The notes: generated by a model not told the origin, from the letters alone. Shown: positions 36,261-49,324, numbered from the stretch's first letter. The stretch is DNA of 64,000 bases from Chrysomallon squamiferum (GCA_012295275.1 CM022675.1:16380689-16444688), one strand, 5' to 3'. Numbers and translations: made by a program.

Positions 36261-36587
36261 CTATTTCGCTGGCTTTTGAATTTTCAGATAGTATTTAGGT
36301 AGCTGTAGCTTTCGTCTGTATTTAAGTGGTTGTATGTCGGATGGTGTTATGTTTGGCAGATGGCCAATTAGTTTAAGGGCGCTGGTTTTTATTATATCTA
36401 ATTGTTTCTTAAAGAAAGTTCGGCGGCATTTGAGTAAGCCGTGGCTCTGTAGTCGAGCTTGGAGGGAATACATGCTTTGTAAATTAGAATTAGCGTTGAC
36501 TCGTTTTCTCCTCAACTGGTCCCGGAAATTAGTTTTAAAAGGTTCAGTGTCTTTTTGCAAGATGCGATTGTGATATGTATATGGCAT
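36261..36587 (-). pseudogene. LINE region between RT and RNase H
   Basis: 108 codons including a basic stretch (RDQLRRKRVN) and LIGHLPNITPS, consistent with the thumb/connection region of a LINE pol. It is interrupted upstream. Confidence 0.5.
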
Positions 36588-36799
36588 CGAAAGTTAAGTT
36601 GACTATCGAATGTTACACCTAAAAAAATTGAATGTTTTTCTTTATGTTATTATATTGTTATCAATTTTTAGTATTATTTGTTTGTTGTCTTGTTTTTTGT
36701 TAAAGAGGAGGTATGTTGTTTTAGACAGAGAAATCTTTATGCCCTACTTTAACGCCCAGTCGTTTAGATTGTTAAAGTCTGTTTGTATTTGATTGTTTA

Positions 36800-37330
36800 A
36801 TGCTAGACTGATCTGTCTGCTCGCCAAAAAGCGAGGTCGTCAGCAAAGAGTGCTGTGTTTATTGGTTCACTTGGGGGATTTTATGCGTTGTTTTGTTTGT
36901 TGAGTGCTGTGACGATGTCGTTGATGTAAATGTTGAAGAGTGTTGGCGAGATCACTGAACCTTGTGGAATGCCGTTACCGATGAATGTTTTTTCCAAGGT
37001 GTGACCATTTTATTTTGACTGATATTGATCTGTTGTTAACAAAATCTTTTATAAAATTAAACACGTTGCCTTTCATATTGTTATTAATTAATTTGACGAG
37101 TAGTCCTTCCCTCCACACCATATCGAAACATTTTTCGATGTCTAGGAATAATGCGATGACTTTTTTGGATTTACTGAAAGATTGGTTAAATGAATTTTGT
37201 AGGCTCGTGATTTGGTCGTTTGTGTTGTGCTTAGCCCTAAAGCCGCTTTGATATTTACTAATTAATTTGTTGTCGTTTAAGTGCTGATTTAGGCGTGTGT
37301 TTATCATTGTTCCCAATGTTTTTTTCACAT
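36800..37330 (-). pseudogene. LINE reverse transcriptase domain, frameshifted
   Basis: Motifs in order: LISKYQSGFRAKHNTNDQIT, FLDIEKCFDMVW (usual form DIEKAFD), then in another frame IPQGSVISPTLFNIYIND, then FADD (usual YADD). The frame changes between the FLDIEK and PQGS motifs and stops are present, so the enzyme cannot be made. Confidence 0.9.
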
Positions 37331-38016
37331 GTGTGATGTCAGTGTGATTGGTCTGTAATTGTTGGGTAAAGACTGGTCTGTATGGCGTTTAGGCAGATTC
37401 AGCGTATTTCCTGTTTGCTGGAATCTTGCCTATGGTCCACATTGTGTTGAAGACGTCAAGTATAATTAGTAATGTTTCTTCTGGTAGGTGTTGCATTATT
37501 GTGTAGCTTATTTTGTGAGGACCTGTGGCAGTACTTTTTTGTTTTTAAGGGCATATTTTAATTCATTTATGTTGAAGTTTAGATTGTATTTCATGTGTTC
37601 TGTCTGTGATATGTTCGTTAACTGCTAGGTTGTCTAGAGGTTTTTTGTGAATTTGAGTGGGAAGTTTGAATTGCTGCTTGACTTGGCGAAAGTTTCACTG
37701 AGTACATCTGTTTTATTTGTCAGTCAAAGCGATGTTGTTTTTGCCAAGAGTGTTGATTGTGTCAGATGTTTTTCCTTATATGTTTTTTACTTTGGTCCGC
37801 ATGTCTTTGAGTGATGTTTTGTTGTTTATGTTTTTGCAAAAATGTTCCCAGGGTTCTTGTTTTGCAATAAGAATTAGGTTAGATATTTCGTTTTTAGCTA
37901 TTTTATACTTTTTATGTGTGGAATGATTTTTTTATTTTTTGTATTGTCTTCTGTATTTGTTTCTTTCTTTGCATTTGCTTTCTATATGTTCAGTCCACCA
38001 GTGAGTAGATATTTCG

Positions 38017-39023
38017 TTAGTGTTCTTTTAGTTTTGGGTGTGTAATTGGTGGCAAATGAGTCTGTCGTAGTGGTCTGTGGTGTGCAATAATTGGCGATGT
38101 TGTTGGGTTTTTTATGTTGATGTTTTTGCATGCTTTGTGTTTAAAAATGGATTTGTCTGAGAAAGTGTTTTTGCTGTTGTAGTTGGTACTTTTTAGCTCA
38201 TTAAGCACTTGCCATTCGCTTAGCGTTGCAACGTCTTTGCTTGTTAATGTTAAATCAATGGCGGACTTTGCACCACAGATCTCACTGGTGTTCCGTCGTG
38301 GAGACACACTAGTTGATTTTCTTCTTTGAAATTTTCTAAGACGATTTCAGGGCCGTCTTCTATTGTGCCACTCCATAGGGTGTTGTGACAGCTGAAATCG
38401 TCAACTATAATTAGCTTTTTGTTTGTTGTTATAATTTTAGTCGTAGGTTTGGATGGTGTATAGTTCGGGAATGGTTGGGCTGTATATATTAATTATGTCA
38501 TTATTTTGATTGTTGTTGTGTATTGTGATGCTTAACATTTCGATGTTGGCATGGACTTTGCACTGGTTCAGTTTAATATGTGGTATATCCTGTTTGACAA
38601 ATGTCATAATGCCTCCCCGGGTACTGGTGAATCTGTTCACGTAGTGACTATGATACCAGGGGACCTTAAATGTTTTTGATGTAGTGACCTAGCCATGTTT
38701 CTGCATATTATATCTGGTGTGTTTCTAGTGGAGGCCAGGAAGTGTACGAGTTCGTCTCCGTGGCTTGCTGAGTGAAGGCGTTTAGCGTTCCACTGAAGAG
38801 TGGAGTAGCCTGTGTTATTGGTGTGTAGTGTACGTATATTGTTAGTAATGTTTACCGTTTTTTTATTTAATGTTGTCTTATCTTTCTGTAATTCAAGCCT
38901 TTTGCCATTTATGGGGATCTTGAAACCTAATGATTTGTGCGACCCTGTGGTCCAAATCTGTGTCGTCTGTGATGCTTGCTTTATTGTTTCTAATGTTTTG
39001 TAGTTCAGTAAAGAGGCAGACAA
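38017..39023 (-). pseudogene. LINE APE-type endonuclease domain, frameshifted
   Basis: LQWNAKRLHSASHGDELVHF and PDIICRN mark the N-terminal part, RGGIMTFVKQDIPHIKLN the middle, DDFSCHNTLW (38403-38371) the catalytic DFNxH region, and GAKSAIDLTLTS the C-terminal SDH-like part. The frame shifts at least twice. The Q-E-T-W motif expected after PDII is altered to RNMA. Confidence 0.85.
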
Positions 39024-39059
39024 TGATTCTGTGTATTTCTGCTATTCTTACCTCCTTAT

Positions 39060-39317
39060 CTAAGTTGTCTTTTGGTTTTTTGATGATGTTGTTAGTGTTA
39101 TGGTTTTAGTTTTTAGTTCTAATTTCTGGCATTTTTTATCGACAGTTTGTATGATTTTATTTTCGCGCCTTTTCTTTTGAAAGCTCTTGTTACCATTATT
39201 TTCGTGGGCTATAGTGTGTGATGCGTGTGGACCCTGGCAATTCGCGCATTTTGCTATGGAACGCCAATGACCCGAATTTCTGTGGTGATTTCCACCGCAT
39301 AAACTGCAATTCACCAT
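39060..39317 (-). pseudogene. LINE ORF1 zinc knuckle remnant
   Basis: CSLCGGNHHRNSGHWRSIAK followed by CANCQGPHASHTIAH has two CxxC-type knuckles of the kind found at the end of LINE ORF1. It is short and lacks the usual first knuckle in frame. Confidence 0.65.
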
Positions 39318-39699
39318 AAAAAATATTAGACAACCTAGCAGTTATCGAACATTCCACAGACACGTGCTATGGCAGCACGGCTTTGAGTTTGTTTTGTGTT
39401 TTTTTTCTTTCTTATTGTTTGCCAAATGTTTGGTTCGCTGTCATTTTCTCGTTCTTCTGTGTCGGTATCCCGTAGACATGCTGTGATGTGTAGGTTTTTG
39501 TTTATAATCTTCTTATCAAGTGTTTGGTCTGAGTCAGACTTTGTGTCTGTTTTACTATATTTTTTCTGTCGCCTATTGTTTTTGGGGTTTTTTTGTTATT
39601 TTTTTCCTCTGAGTTAGGGCTTTTGTCCCTTGAACGTTTGGAATCTGTAATGTCCATTTCTGAATCGCCAGAATCGGTGTTGTTTATCTATCTATCTGC

Positions 39700-40590
39700 C
39701 ATTCTAAATGGTTGTGTAAGGCTTTTGTAATTGTTTTCCAATAACTGTATTCTAAATACATAGACAAGTCTGTATTATATTTAAAGGGTGTAAAAAAAGA
39801 GAGAATGTTAAGAGACTGGAAAGTAAAGAGAAAGATAATTTGTAGAAAAATAGGAGACAAATAATAACAATAAAACAATTAAATAGAAAAAATAGAATCT
39901 AAATCTCTGAATCTAAAGAGAGATAAAAAAAATGAAGAATTGCAAGGGGAGTCCCCAATCCTTAGTTGAATATCCGTCACAACTTCTCTTCTGAGCTCAC
40001 ACCATTTCGGTGACTAGTCGGCTCTGTGCTCATTTACCAACTACCGCCCTTTCAATACACCGCCATGGTGTTGAAAAATTGGGAGAAAAAAAGTTAAACG
40101 TTTTTACGCAATTTGAATTCCATGGCAAAAAAATAAACAGGCGGATGTCGCAGAAAGGTAAATTTGTTACGTAATCTGAATTCCGTGACATCAGGTAAAC
40201 ACTATTACCACTAATCATCACACTGAATGTGTTATATATAAAACAGTATGACAGTAAACCGTTTCTTATCTCACGCAGTAGTCCTTAACCACATTCTAAA
40301 AGGGCCTCGGTCAAGATGAGGAAAGTTTTAATAGCGATATTTAGATATCTGTTTTCTCTGTTTGTTTAAGTTAGAAAATTTATCCTAATTTCCTTATTAA
40401 ACCATGGATCTAAATTTAGGTAATAGCTTTTCTTTAATTATTATAATATTTCATATTGTTGTTCAATTAAGGAACAGTTTTTGAAAATGTCGGTAACATA
40501 TTTATTATGTAACTATATAGCTTACATCAATACAGACTAACATCTCGTAATTAACCAGAATGTATCACTAAAGTAAGTAAATATTTCTAC
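39700..40590. other. Loop sequence between LINE and satellite
   Basis: No gene. At 40096-40193 a short block is repeated in diverged form (ACGCAATTTGAATTCCATGG and ACGTAATCTGAATTCCGTGA). It may belong to the LINE 5' region. Confidence 0.4.
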
Positions 40591-40599
40591 CAGTACATA

Positions 40600-41940
40600 T
40601 TATCTATATATGTCGAGCAAACACTACTGCTATTGCTTCATCTCTCTGAAAGAGTTATATGTAACAGATACACAAACACTATTACTATGTCAAGAACATA
40701 CTACTGCTATTGCTTTATAAAACTGAAAGAGTTATATGTAACAGATACACAAACACTATTACTATGTCAAGAACATACTACTGCTATTGCTTTATAAAAC
40801 TGAAAGAGTTATATGTAACAGATACACAAACACTATTACTATGTCAAGAACATACTACTGCTATTGCTTTATAAAACTGAAAGAGTTATATGTAACAGAT
40901 ACACAAACACTATTACTATGTCAAGAACATACTACTGCTATTGCTTTATAAAACTGAAAGTGTTATATATAACAGATACACAAACACTATTACTATGTCA
41001 AGAACATACTACTGCTATTGCTTTATAAAACTGAAAGTGTTATATGTAACAGATACACAAACACTATTACTATGTCAAGAACATACTACTGCTATTGCTT
41101 TATAAAACTGAAAGTGTTATATATAACAGATACACAAACACTATTACTATGTCAAGAACATACTACTGCTATTGCTTCATCTCTCTGAAAGAGTTATATG
41201 TAACAGATACACAAACACTATTACTATGTCAAGAACATACTACTGCTATTGCTTTATAAAACTGAAAGTGTTATATATAACAGATACAACAACACTACTA
41301 ATATACCAAGTAAACACTACTGCTATTATTTGGTCACTCTTAAAGTGTTCTACATAACAGATAGACGAACACTACTAATATGTCTAGTAAACACTACTGC
41401 TATTATTTGGTCACTCTTAAAGTGTTCTACATAACAGATAGACGAACACTACTAATATGTCTAGTAAACACTACTGCTATTATTTGGTCACTCTTAAAGT
41501 GTTCTACATAACAGACAGACGAACACTACTAATATGTCAAGTAAACACTACTGCTATTATTTGGTCACTCTTAAAGTGTTCTACATAACAGATAGACGAA
41601 CACTACTAATATGTCAAGCAAACACTACTGCTACAACTTCATCACTCTGAAAGTGTAATATATAACAGGTACAGAAAAGCTACTAATATGTCAAGTACAC
41701 CTTACTGCTATTACTTTATCACACTCAAAGTGTCATATGTAACAGGTACACGAACACTACTAATATGTCAATTAAGCATTATAGCTATTACTTCATCACT
41801 CTGAGAGTGTTATATATGACATATATACGAACACGATTAATATGTCAGTTAAATACTACTGTTAATACTTCATCACTCTGAAAGTTATATATAATAATAC
41901 ACGAACGCTACTAATATGTCATGTAAATTCTACTGCTTAC
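40600..41940 (+). repeat. 77-bp satellite, forward block (about 17 units)
   Basis: The unit contains CTACTGCTATTGCTT, GAAAGAGTTATATGTAACAG and ATACACAAACACTATTACTA. ACATACTACT recurs at 40696 and 40773, giving a period of 77 bp. Units near 40690-41260 are nearly identical; those after 41290 are more diverged. Confidence 0.95.
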
Positions 41941-41944
41941 TTCA

Positions 41945-42790
41945 CATAATTAGTATTGTTCGTGTATCAGTTATACACAACACTTTCAGACTGATGAAAT
42001 AATAGCATCAGTGTTTACTTGAAATATTAGTAGTGTTCGTGTATCTGTTATATAAAACACTTTCATGGTGATGGAGTAATAGCAATAGTGCTTAATTGAC
42101 ATATTAGTACTTTTCAGGAACATATAACACTTTCAGTGTGATCAAGTGGAAGCAGTTGTGTTTCCTTGACATATTGGATGTGCCTGTTAATATATAACAC
42201 TTTCAGACTGATGAAGCAATAGCAGTAGTGTTTATTTTAAATATTAGTACTGTTCGTGTATCTGTTATATAAAACACTTTCAGAGCGATTAAGTAATAGC
42301 ATTAGTGTTTATTTTAAATATTAGTACTGTTCGTGTATCTGTTATATAAAACACTTTCAGACTGATGAAGCAATAGCAGTAGTGTTTATTTTAAATATTA
42401 GTACTGTTCGTGTATCTGTTATATAAAACACTTTCAGAGCGATTAAGTAATAGCATTAGTGTTTATTTTAAATATTAGTACTGTTCGTGTATCTGTTATA
42501 TAAAACACTTTCAGAGCGATTAAGTAATAGCATTAGTGTTTACTAGAGATATTAGTAGTGTTCGTGTATCTGTAATATATAACGCTTTCCGTATGATGAA
42601 CTAATAGCTGTAGTCTACTTGAAATATTAGTAGTGTTGCTCTATCTATTATATATAACTTTTTCAGAGTGATAAAAGAATAGCAGTATTGTTTACTTAAC
42701 ATATTAGTAGTGTTCCTGTATCTGTTGTATATAACACTTTCAGGGTGATGAATTAATAGCAATAGTGTTTACTTGACATATTAATAAACA
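41945..42790 (-). repeat. 77-bp satellite, reversed block (about 11 units)
   Basis: Reverse complement of the unit in 40600-41940: ATTAGTAGTGTTCGTGTATC, TATAAAACACTTTCAG and AATAGCA motifs in that order. A single related unit also lies at 61030-61105. Confidence 0.95.
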
Positions 42791-42821
42791 AGAAACAGAC
42801 TGCGGTTAACATAGGTCAAAA

Positions 42822-42825
<4 letters not shown>

Positions 42826-42864
<39 letters not shown>

Positions 42865-42870
42865 TACAGA
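42826..42870 (+). repeat. A-run, (TA)n and (CA)n microsatellite
   Basis: Composite simple repeat just after the reversed satellite block. Confidence 0.85.
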
Positions 42871-42874
42871 AAAA

Positions 42875-43500
42875 TTAAAATAAATAAATAATAAATAGAA
42901 AGACAGATAGATGGATAGATAAATAAAAATGATAACAAAATTCTTGAAATTAGTTGACATTAATATTAATATAGAAAAAGTGTTTATTTACTGCTACAGC
43001 ACTTACTGACATACATTTTTGAAACGCCAACGATTAAACTACATTTATTTTTAATCATTTATTTATTTTAACTATGAAGATTAAACTGCAGTTTTAAATT
43101 CAAATGATCATTACAAACGATACGGCATTTTGAAATATTTGGTTACTGAATATCAGTAATTGATCTCTAAACAAAGCTACTAGACTGAATGTAATCGCTC
43201 ATCCATTAAACGCACACACGCTATTTCACGTCGTAAAGAAAATAATTTGTTGTTTATCTGACATGGCTCCACAACTCCGATTTGTCCATGGGCCGGACCA
43301 CCCGAGTGATCAAATAGCATGAGACTTGGGTCAACGGAGTGTTCCATTTATGAAAACCAGCCAGTCAAAACTGTTTTGATCTTCAACTTATTAACGCCTG
43401 ATTATCTTAACTCTACATCAAAACCATGTACAGTGCATGTGAGAAGGTGTTTGTATTAGTTTAATGTCTCAACTTTATAGTTTTGTAGAGGTCAAGTTTC
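42875..43500. other. Loop sequence next to the right arm
   Basis: No gene. The patch at about 43260-43340 is GC-richer, but no motif is recognised. Confidence 0.4.
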
Positions 43501-43844
43501 TATGAGCGCATCCAAGACGACATTGTGAGCGCAGTCCAAAACAAAACATTTACAACAATAAAATAACTTGCAAATATAATGTGTCCCAAATTCCACAGGG
43601 TACGTAAGCCACAGTATTGCTCATAAAAGATATTTAGATGTCGAAGAATAACGAAAAAGATGGGTCTAGCATACAGGAGACTCTGCTCAAAGACTGGTCT
43701 CCAGTTTATGCACCATATATCTGAGTTTTCAGACGAAACCATGAAAATCGGAACGACAGAGACAACCAGTCCAACTGTCAGAAACAATATCATGTAGCTT
43801 GGAGGCTTACTTTTTCTTCGATAATATCTAATTTTCGGATTCAT
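43500..43844 (-). CDS. Unknown membrane-type ORF, right copy (longer)
   Basis: A 114-codon frame: basic N-terminus, hydrophobic segment YMILFLTVGLVVSVVPIFMV, then WCINWRPVFEQ, and a second hydrophobic segment near residues 86-105 (HIIFASYFIVVNVLFWTA). The last dozen codons lie beyond the inner edge of the inverted duplication, so the reading frame crosses a rearrangement breakpoint. I do not recognise a family and this may be a chance frame. Confidence 0.25.
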   Translation of the reverse strand: MNPKIRYYRRKSKPPSYMILFLTVGLVVSVVPIFMVSSENSDIWCINWRPVFEQSLLYARPIFFVILRHLNIFYEQYCGLRTLWNLGHIIFASYFIVVNVLFWTALTMSSWMRS

Positions 43845-45329
43845 TCTTTTTCATACTGTAAGTCGACTGTTCACAAAAATGTATTCATGAATGTTTTCCG
43901 AAAGGAAGAATAATAATGTTAACTCTTATCCAAAAACTGTCTATCTGTTTATGTGAGCTTATTTCTCAGTATTTTTGACTGTATTCTTATACATTTGACT
44001 ATCAGCCTATCTATTATCTAGTTCTAATTGTCTGTTTATCCGTCTGTCTCTTTATATGTTTTTCTATTCATCTCTCTTTCTACCTGTCTATAAATTAGTC
44101 TTTCTGTAAAGTGTATCTCTGTCTATCTGTGTATCTATCTATGTATATGTCTTTATATCTGTTTCTCTAGCTGTATATCTATTTATCCATATTTTTCTCT
44201 ATATATGCCTTTCTCTGTGTGGATGTATATGTACTTCAGTATAATTTGAGTAACAAACTAGATGTATAGTTGCTGTTTTAAATCATATTTTCTTGTTTTC
44301 AAACAACAACAACAACATTAATAATAACAACAATAATAATACAGAGTGCAGAACGAGTTTCTGTTTCGAACTGTCCATGAAACAAATAGCCAATAATAAT
44401 TTCCTGTATATATGTCTATAATTATTCAGAGATTTAAAATTATTTTTGTTGATAGTGTACAGATATTTTTTTTTCTTGCAAAAGTATAAATATCTTAGAC
44501 CGGATTTTAACTGCCGGTAACAATTTTGCAGCCTAGCAACAGATTGCACCGAGCTGATGGATGTGAACAACAAAATGATTAAAGCTGCAGTGGTTATTAC
44601 ATATACCTTTTTCCTATGTCCATGTTTTATTTAAAAATATATAAAATATAAATCTATATTCTATTAGAGACGATATCTACTGAATGAATTCGTTTATGTC
44701 TCCGGTTACCAATTACTTTTAATTCTGATGTTAGTTTAGTGCATTCTTGTGTACATGGATTTCGAAATACTCCCTCTTGCCTGGTAAAGTAGAAAGTACA
44801 AAAACTAAATCATAAAAAGTTATGATTACTGAACTAGAAAAAGATTACAGGAAATTGCTAGAATCGAGGATTTTGCTTCTTTCAAGTCGCCCAAATGTTT
44901 CTGCTCCTCTCGGCGATTAAGAGTCTAGTTACACCATGACAGAGGTATTATTTTTTATATATTTCTTTTTTCTTTCTTCTTTTTAATTTTTTCTAATTAC
45001 AGTTAAAACATCTTCAACAGATATTTTACGGTGTGAATTACTGTAGCTAACTACTGTGTTATCTTTTCAAATCGTTATTGAAGTAATCTTAAACTAATAG
45101 TTTAGATTCAGTTACATTTATCAGTGGAAAAACACGTTTTTCAGTTTCACTAAGTCTAACGCGCATGATCGGAATATAAATGATTTCTATTGTTTGTCGA
45201 TCTCGTTCTTACGGTAATTCATATACCTTAATATATCACGACGTATTATTAGCTATAATCAATAATAATAGACTGTAGAGGACCTTAATCGTATCTCGCT
45301 CTATGTCTGTATATATAATTTAATTCGTT

Positions 45330-45908
45330 CCAATTCAATTTTCCCAACTAAATTTTATTGAGATACTATTAATCCGTTCCGGCCCCCTAAACACCACCCT
45401 AATTTTTTGTAACTTGTTTATAAATGACAAATACTGTATAAAAACAAAATATAAGAGAATGTAAAGAAATAAATTGGTTTTGTAAAGTGTCTAGGGGTGT
45501 TAGGGTTTCTTCAACTTTTCAGGGACAGAGGCCCGCAGTTTACAAATTATTTTAACACCTTCCGCTGGAGTTACACCCTTTAGCAACTCCTTCTGCTTCA
45601 GTATGGTACATATTGTAGAAGTACTACGCTCGTACTGCCTAGCCAAAACGACTAAATGCACACCTCGCTATCTCATACTTAATTCAATGGACATCATCTG
45701 CTTCTTCTGCTCAGCACTGCCCTTATATTAATTTTCTTAAGTTCCATGGTCGTGGATCCATGGAGATTTGGGAAAGAACTGAAAACTGCACAAAACACGA
45801 GCACAATACAAGAGAGATGCTTTCACGGCGAGCTAACCGCGTGAAGTAGACAAAGGAGAATGTTGAGTTGTTCGTAATTTGGGGCACTCGTAAGTCAAGG
45901 TACCACTG
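45330..45908 (-). mobile_element. Tigger/pogo-type DNA transposon relic, right copy
   Basis: Mirror image of 32101-32690. The terminal repeat ends at 45908. It was carried along in the duplication rather than inserted twice, since both flanks match as well. Confidence 0.85.
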
Positions 45909-45917
45909 CACACTCAC

Positions 45918-45918
45918 A

Positions 45919-45970
<52 letters not shown>
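45918..45970 (+). repeat. (CA)n microsatellite
   Basis: Mirror of 32030-32092 but shorter. Confidence 0.95.
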
Positions 45971-45973
<3 letters not shown>

Positions 45974-47175
45974 GCTGATATTTATCTATATATATTGGGT
46001 ACACGATATAAGGAATAATTTATATACAGGATAAATTAATATCAACGAAACCTCGCAAGTCTGAGACTGACACTTTAAGATTTATGGTATGTTATTTTTT
46101 AATTATATTTTATTTTTATTATTGTTCGTGGAGATAGTGGTGATGGTGTTTGTAAAGTAATTCTATGTTTAAAGTTAAACTAGTTGGTTTTACAATCAAA
46201 TAATCTTAAATATAAAAGTTTCATTGTTATACCATTATGTTTGTATTACAATAGTCTACTGATACGCTTTATATACAATGAATTCGGGTTGTGTAGTTAG
46301 TTAGAAGGTATCACTGACGCTTCACAGATAGCAGGATCTGTTGTCTTCTGTGATAGTTCTGAACATTATCTATATGGTATATTTTCGATTCTTTACGGAG
46401 TAAACACGAAACTAATGGATCAGCCAATTCCTGTTTCCACAGATGTCAGTCACTTCGGAACTTCAACTAATCCGAGACATGCAAAGTGGATAGCATTTGA
46501 CATTTATACCGTTTCCGAAGACAAAAATAGAACGCGAATTTTTAAAAAAAAATGGATTCGACTATGTGGACGACCTAACTTTCAAAATGAAAGTCATTTA
46601 TAAAGATGAACATGTTTTCAAATAATAATAATAGTCCACACAGTTGATATTTAGCTATATACGAATTAGCCAAATACGAATAATATACGTAGATACACAC
46701 AGCCATTGAACAGAAAAACAAGAAGAAAATAATGTTTTTTTTTCATGACACATTCAACACATTTTATTTATGGTTATATGTGTCCGACATATGGCTACTA
46801 TATTAAGAGAGGAAACCCGCTGTTGCCACTTCATGGACTACTATTTTTGATTAGCAGTACCTTCCTACAGACAGGGTAGTATATAACAGTCATGGTGCAC
46901 TGCTTTGAACAAGAAATGGCCCAATGGACCCACAGACAGTGTACAAAAAAGCTATTTAGTGTGTGTGTGATGCATATGATCAAACTTTGTTGTGAGCTGA
47001 ATTCAAACTAAACATTTGGGCGATCTATTGTAAATGTTCAACTCTTACAAACAGTCTTGAAATGCAGCTTTAAAGCACATGTGTCATTTGTTATAATTCT
47101 GGTTTGTTACTTTTCTTTTTTTTTCTTTCACTAAAATAAACCATGCTGCAGTGTCAGTTTAAGACCAAAATATAT

Positions 47176-47462
47176 TCATACAGCTTTACAGGAGCAGTTA
47201 GCCACTGATAGCTTTTCGTCTCCAAACAAACTTGAATGTGCAGTTCGTGTGCCGAGTCGTTTTTCCTCATGGAACGCCAGCATCTCGCATTCACTTTCGG
47301 TTGCTGAAATTATTATATATTGCATATAGCCTTGCGTAAAATAATTTAAACCTTTTTCGTGTGCTTTTCTGGAAAGGCCCGAGCTCTCAGAAAGATATGA
47401 AACCGACACATCATCTGGAATACTTTTCAGATTAACTACGCCATCTGCAACCGTCCGCCATT
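47176..47462 (-). pseudogene. SWIM zinc-finger-type gene fragment, right copy
   Basis: Same fragment as 30541-30804 but without the extra A, so the frame goes on to LSVANCSCKAV before a stop. C-x-C-K-A fits the start of the SWIM motif (CxCxnCxH), whose distal Cys and His are missing. Still a relic. Confidence 0.5.
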
Positions 47463-48660
47463 TTGGATGTTAGCTTGTGGGACGTAGTAACGTCCTCTTC
47501 CTATAACCACATCACAGAGATTTTTGCTCTAAATTGACCTTTTTAGAGACACTTTCCAATCCAGCCACTGGTTATTAAGGTGATCAGTGCATTTAAAAGA
47601 TTCCTTGATACTCGTGGGAAGAAGACACTAACTAACAATATGGCTGCTGCGGGGTTTATCTCTCATTTCAGGCCCGTACGCCGGAATTGACAGGAGGGTG
47701 GGAGGAATGAAGACCCCTTCGAATATTTTTTAAAGATACAGAATAGACAAGATACATTCTGAAATATTCTGTATAGAGAAATTGTAGAAGACAGGTCATT
47801 AACCTATGTCTGCTGACAAATTAAGATAACATTATTTACACTGTGGTCTATAATTTGGACCTGGACAGTGTTTTACAAATGGTGCGACAAACTGGTAAAA
47901 AGATTACAAGTTTGTGTCTTTCAGAACGGTATATCAGAATGGATGCATCAAAAAGTATTAAAAAGTATAGGAATTTCCAAAAGATCGGCCAAAACAGCAA
48001 TCGTAGAAGCAATTTGGCGAAAAGTAGAAATTATTTATATACTGATCAAGAGCTGATTTTCAAAAGAGGACTGTAAACTGATTTTTTTAGAGCATCGAGT
48101 ATTCAGAAGGTTTGACGGTGGATTTTCTTTTGGAAATATTTTGGGACAGGAAATAGTCCCAAACTGCGGTATCACTAATTAGGTAGAGCTATGTCAAAGG
48201 GAGGGCGGGTTTCGATGCTAAATGTATTTTACAATTTTAGAATTAATTAACCCATATTTATTTAATATTTAATATATAGCAACAGATTTATATATAGCAA
48301 TTAATGAAAGATTTGATTCATGAAATAATTACTTCTGATTACTCTACTAAATTTTGATAATGGATTTTATTTATCAAGAGTCTAGCAGGCACAAAATGTT
48401 TTCAGAAGAATCCTTCACCATGGAAACAAGAAAATACACTGATATGAAGTTCCTACACTAATACACTGGATACCGTCGCTAAATGTTTCTGACGGCGACC
48501 ATTCTGAAAAATTGCTATATTTGTTTGTGTTTCCCAAAGAGTTTGCTGTCAAAACCACAGTTTGATAGTACGTCGGTCCTAAGAAATTCCTAAAATAAAT
48601 CTATCATGAAACTTCAAAATAATACGGGTGCTACGACATCTTTTAGCTGGGTCAGGTGAA

Positions 48661-48663
<3 letters not shown>

Positions 48664-48700
<37 letters not shown>
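48664..48700 (+). repeat. (TA)n microsatellite
   Basis: Mirror of 29305-29339. Confidence 0.9.
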
Positions 48701-48701
<1 letters not shown>

Positions 48702-49207
48702 TAATTTCATGTAATCCTTCTGGTGTTAAAATAATCCTCAGATCTACATCTCCATTGGGTTCTACAGGTACATGGACTGTCGAGGAAGCCATCAAGACTC
48801 GCAAAAATTTAAATTAACTGACGTTTTTGTGCCATTTCTATGACTAAAAACCATTCAGAATTTGTCTTATGAGATACCGAAGTATGTGAGTAGCTTATCA
48901 TCATTAGTTTGAACAGCCATTTAAATTAACTCGTTATCTCTATGAGATTCCAGCTCAGATTAATAAGGAAAACACAACACAGTTAAAAACAAAAAAATTC
49001 CTTGATTCTTTCTCTTTAAGATGGCAATCTTAGGCTACTAGACTTTAAATGTTTTTTTCGTAAAGTGACCAACATTGGTGACCTAAACGAGTTTTGACAT
49101 TGACTCTCCTTAGAACATTATTTTCAACGATTTAGTTCTCGTATAGACTGGGGCATGAACGTTGGTAGGATCTATCCTCGGCAGAGTATATTTGTATACT
49201 TCGAAGA

Positions 49208-49211
<4 letters not shown>

Positions 49212-49301
<90 letters not shown>
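49212..49301 (+). repeat. (GA)n microsatellite
   Basis: Mirror of the CT tract at 28701-28790, directly after the 3' end of gene copy 3. Confidence 0.95.
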
Positions 49302-49306
<5 letters not shown>

Positions 49307-49324
49307 AAATAAATGAAAATTACA

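Larger units (their letters stand above)
35437..39700 (-). mobile_element. Non-LTR retrotransposon (LINE) with endonuclease, RT and RNase H
   Basis: Read on the minus strand: a short ORF1 remnant, zinc knuckles, an APE-type endonuclease, reverse transcriptase and an RNase H domain. The 3' end has two to three tandem copies of TAATCAAACACAAT-like sequence (35440-35500). RNase H after RT points to the I / Nimb-like group rather than Jockey or RTE. Several frameshifts and stops break every ORF. ORF1 seems shorter than usual. Sequence upstream to about 40200 may be its 5' untranslated part. Confidence 0.9.

Noticed and set aside
41172-41434. Two 61-codon reading frames
   Set aside because: They are one repeated frame within the 77-bp satellite.
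40600-42790. CRISPR-like array
   Set aside because: The 77-bp units have no variable spacers and belong to a tandem satellite in animal DNA.
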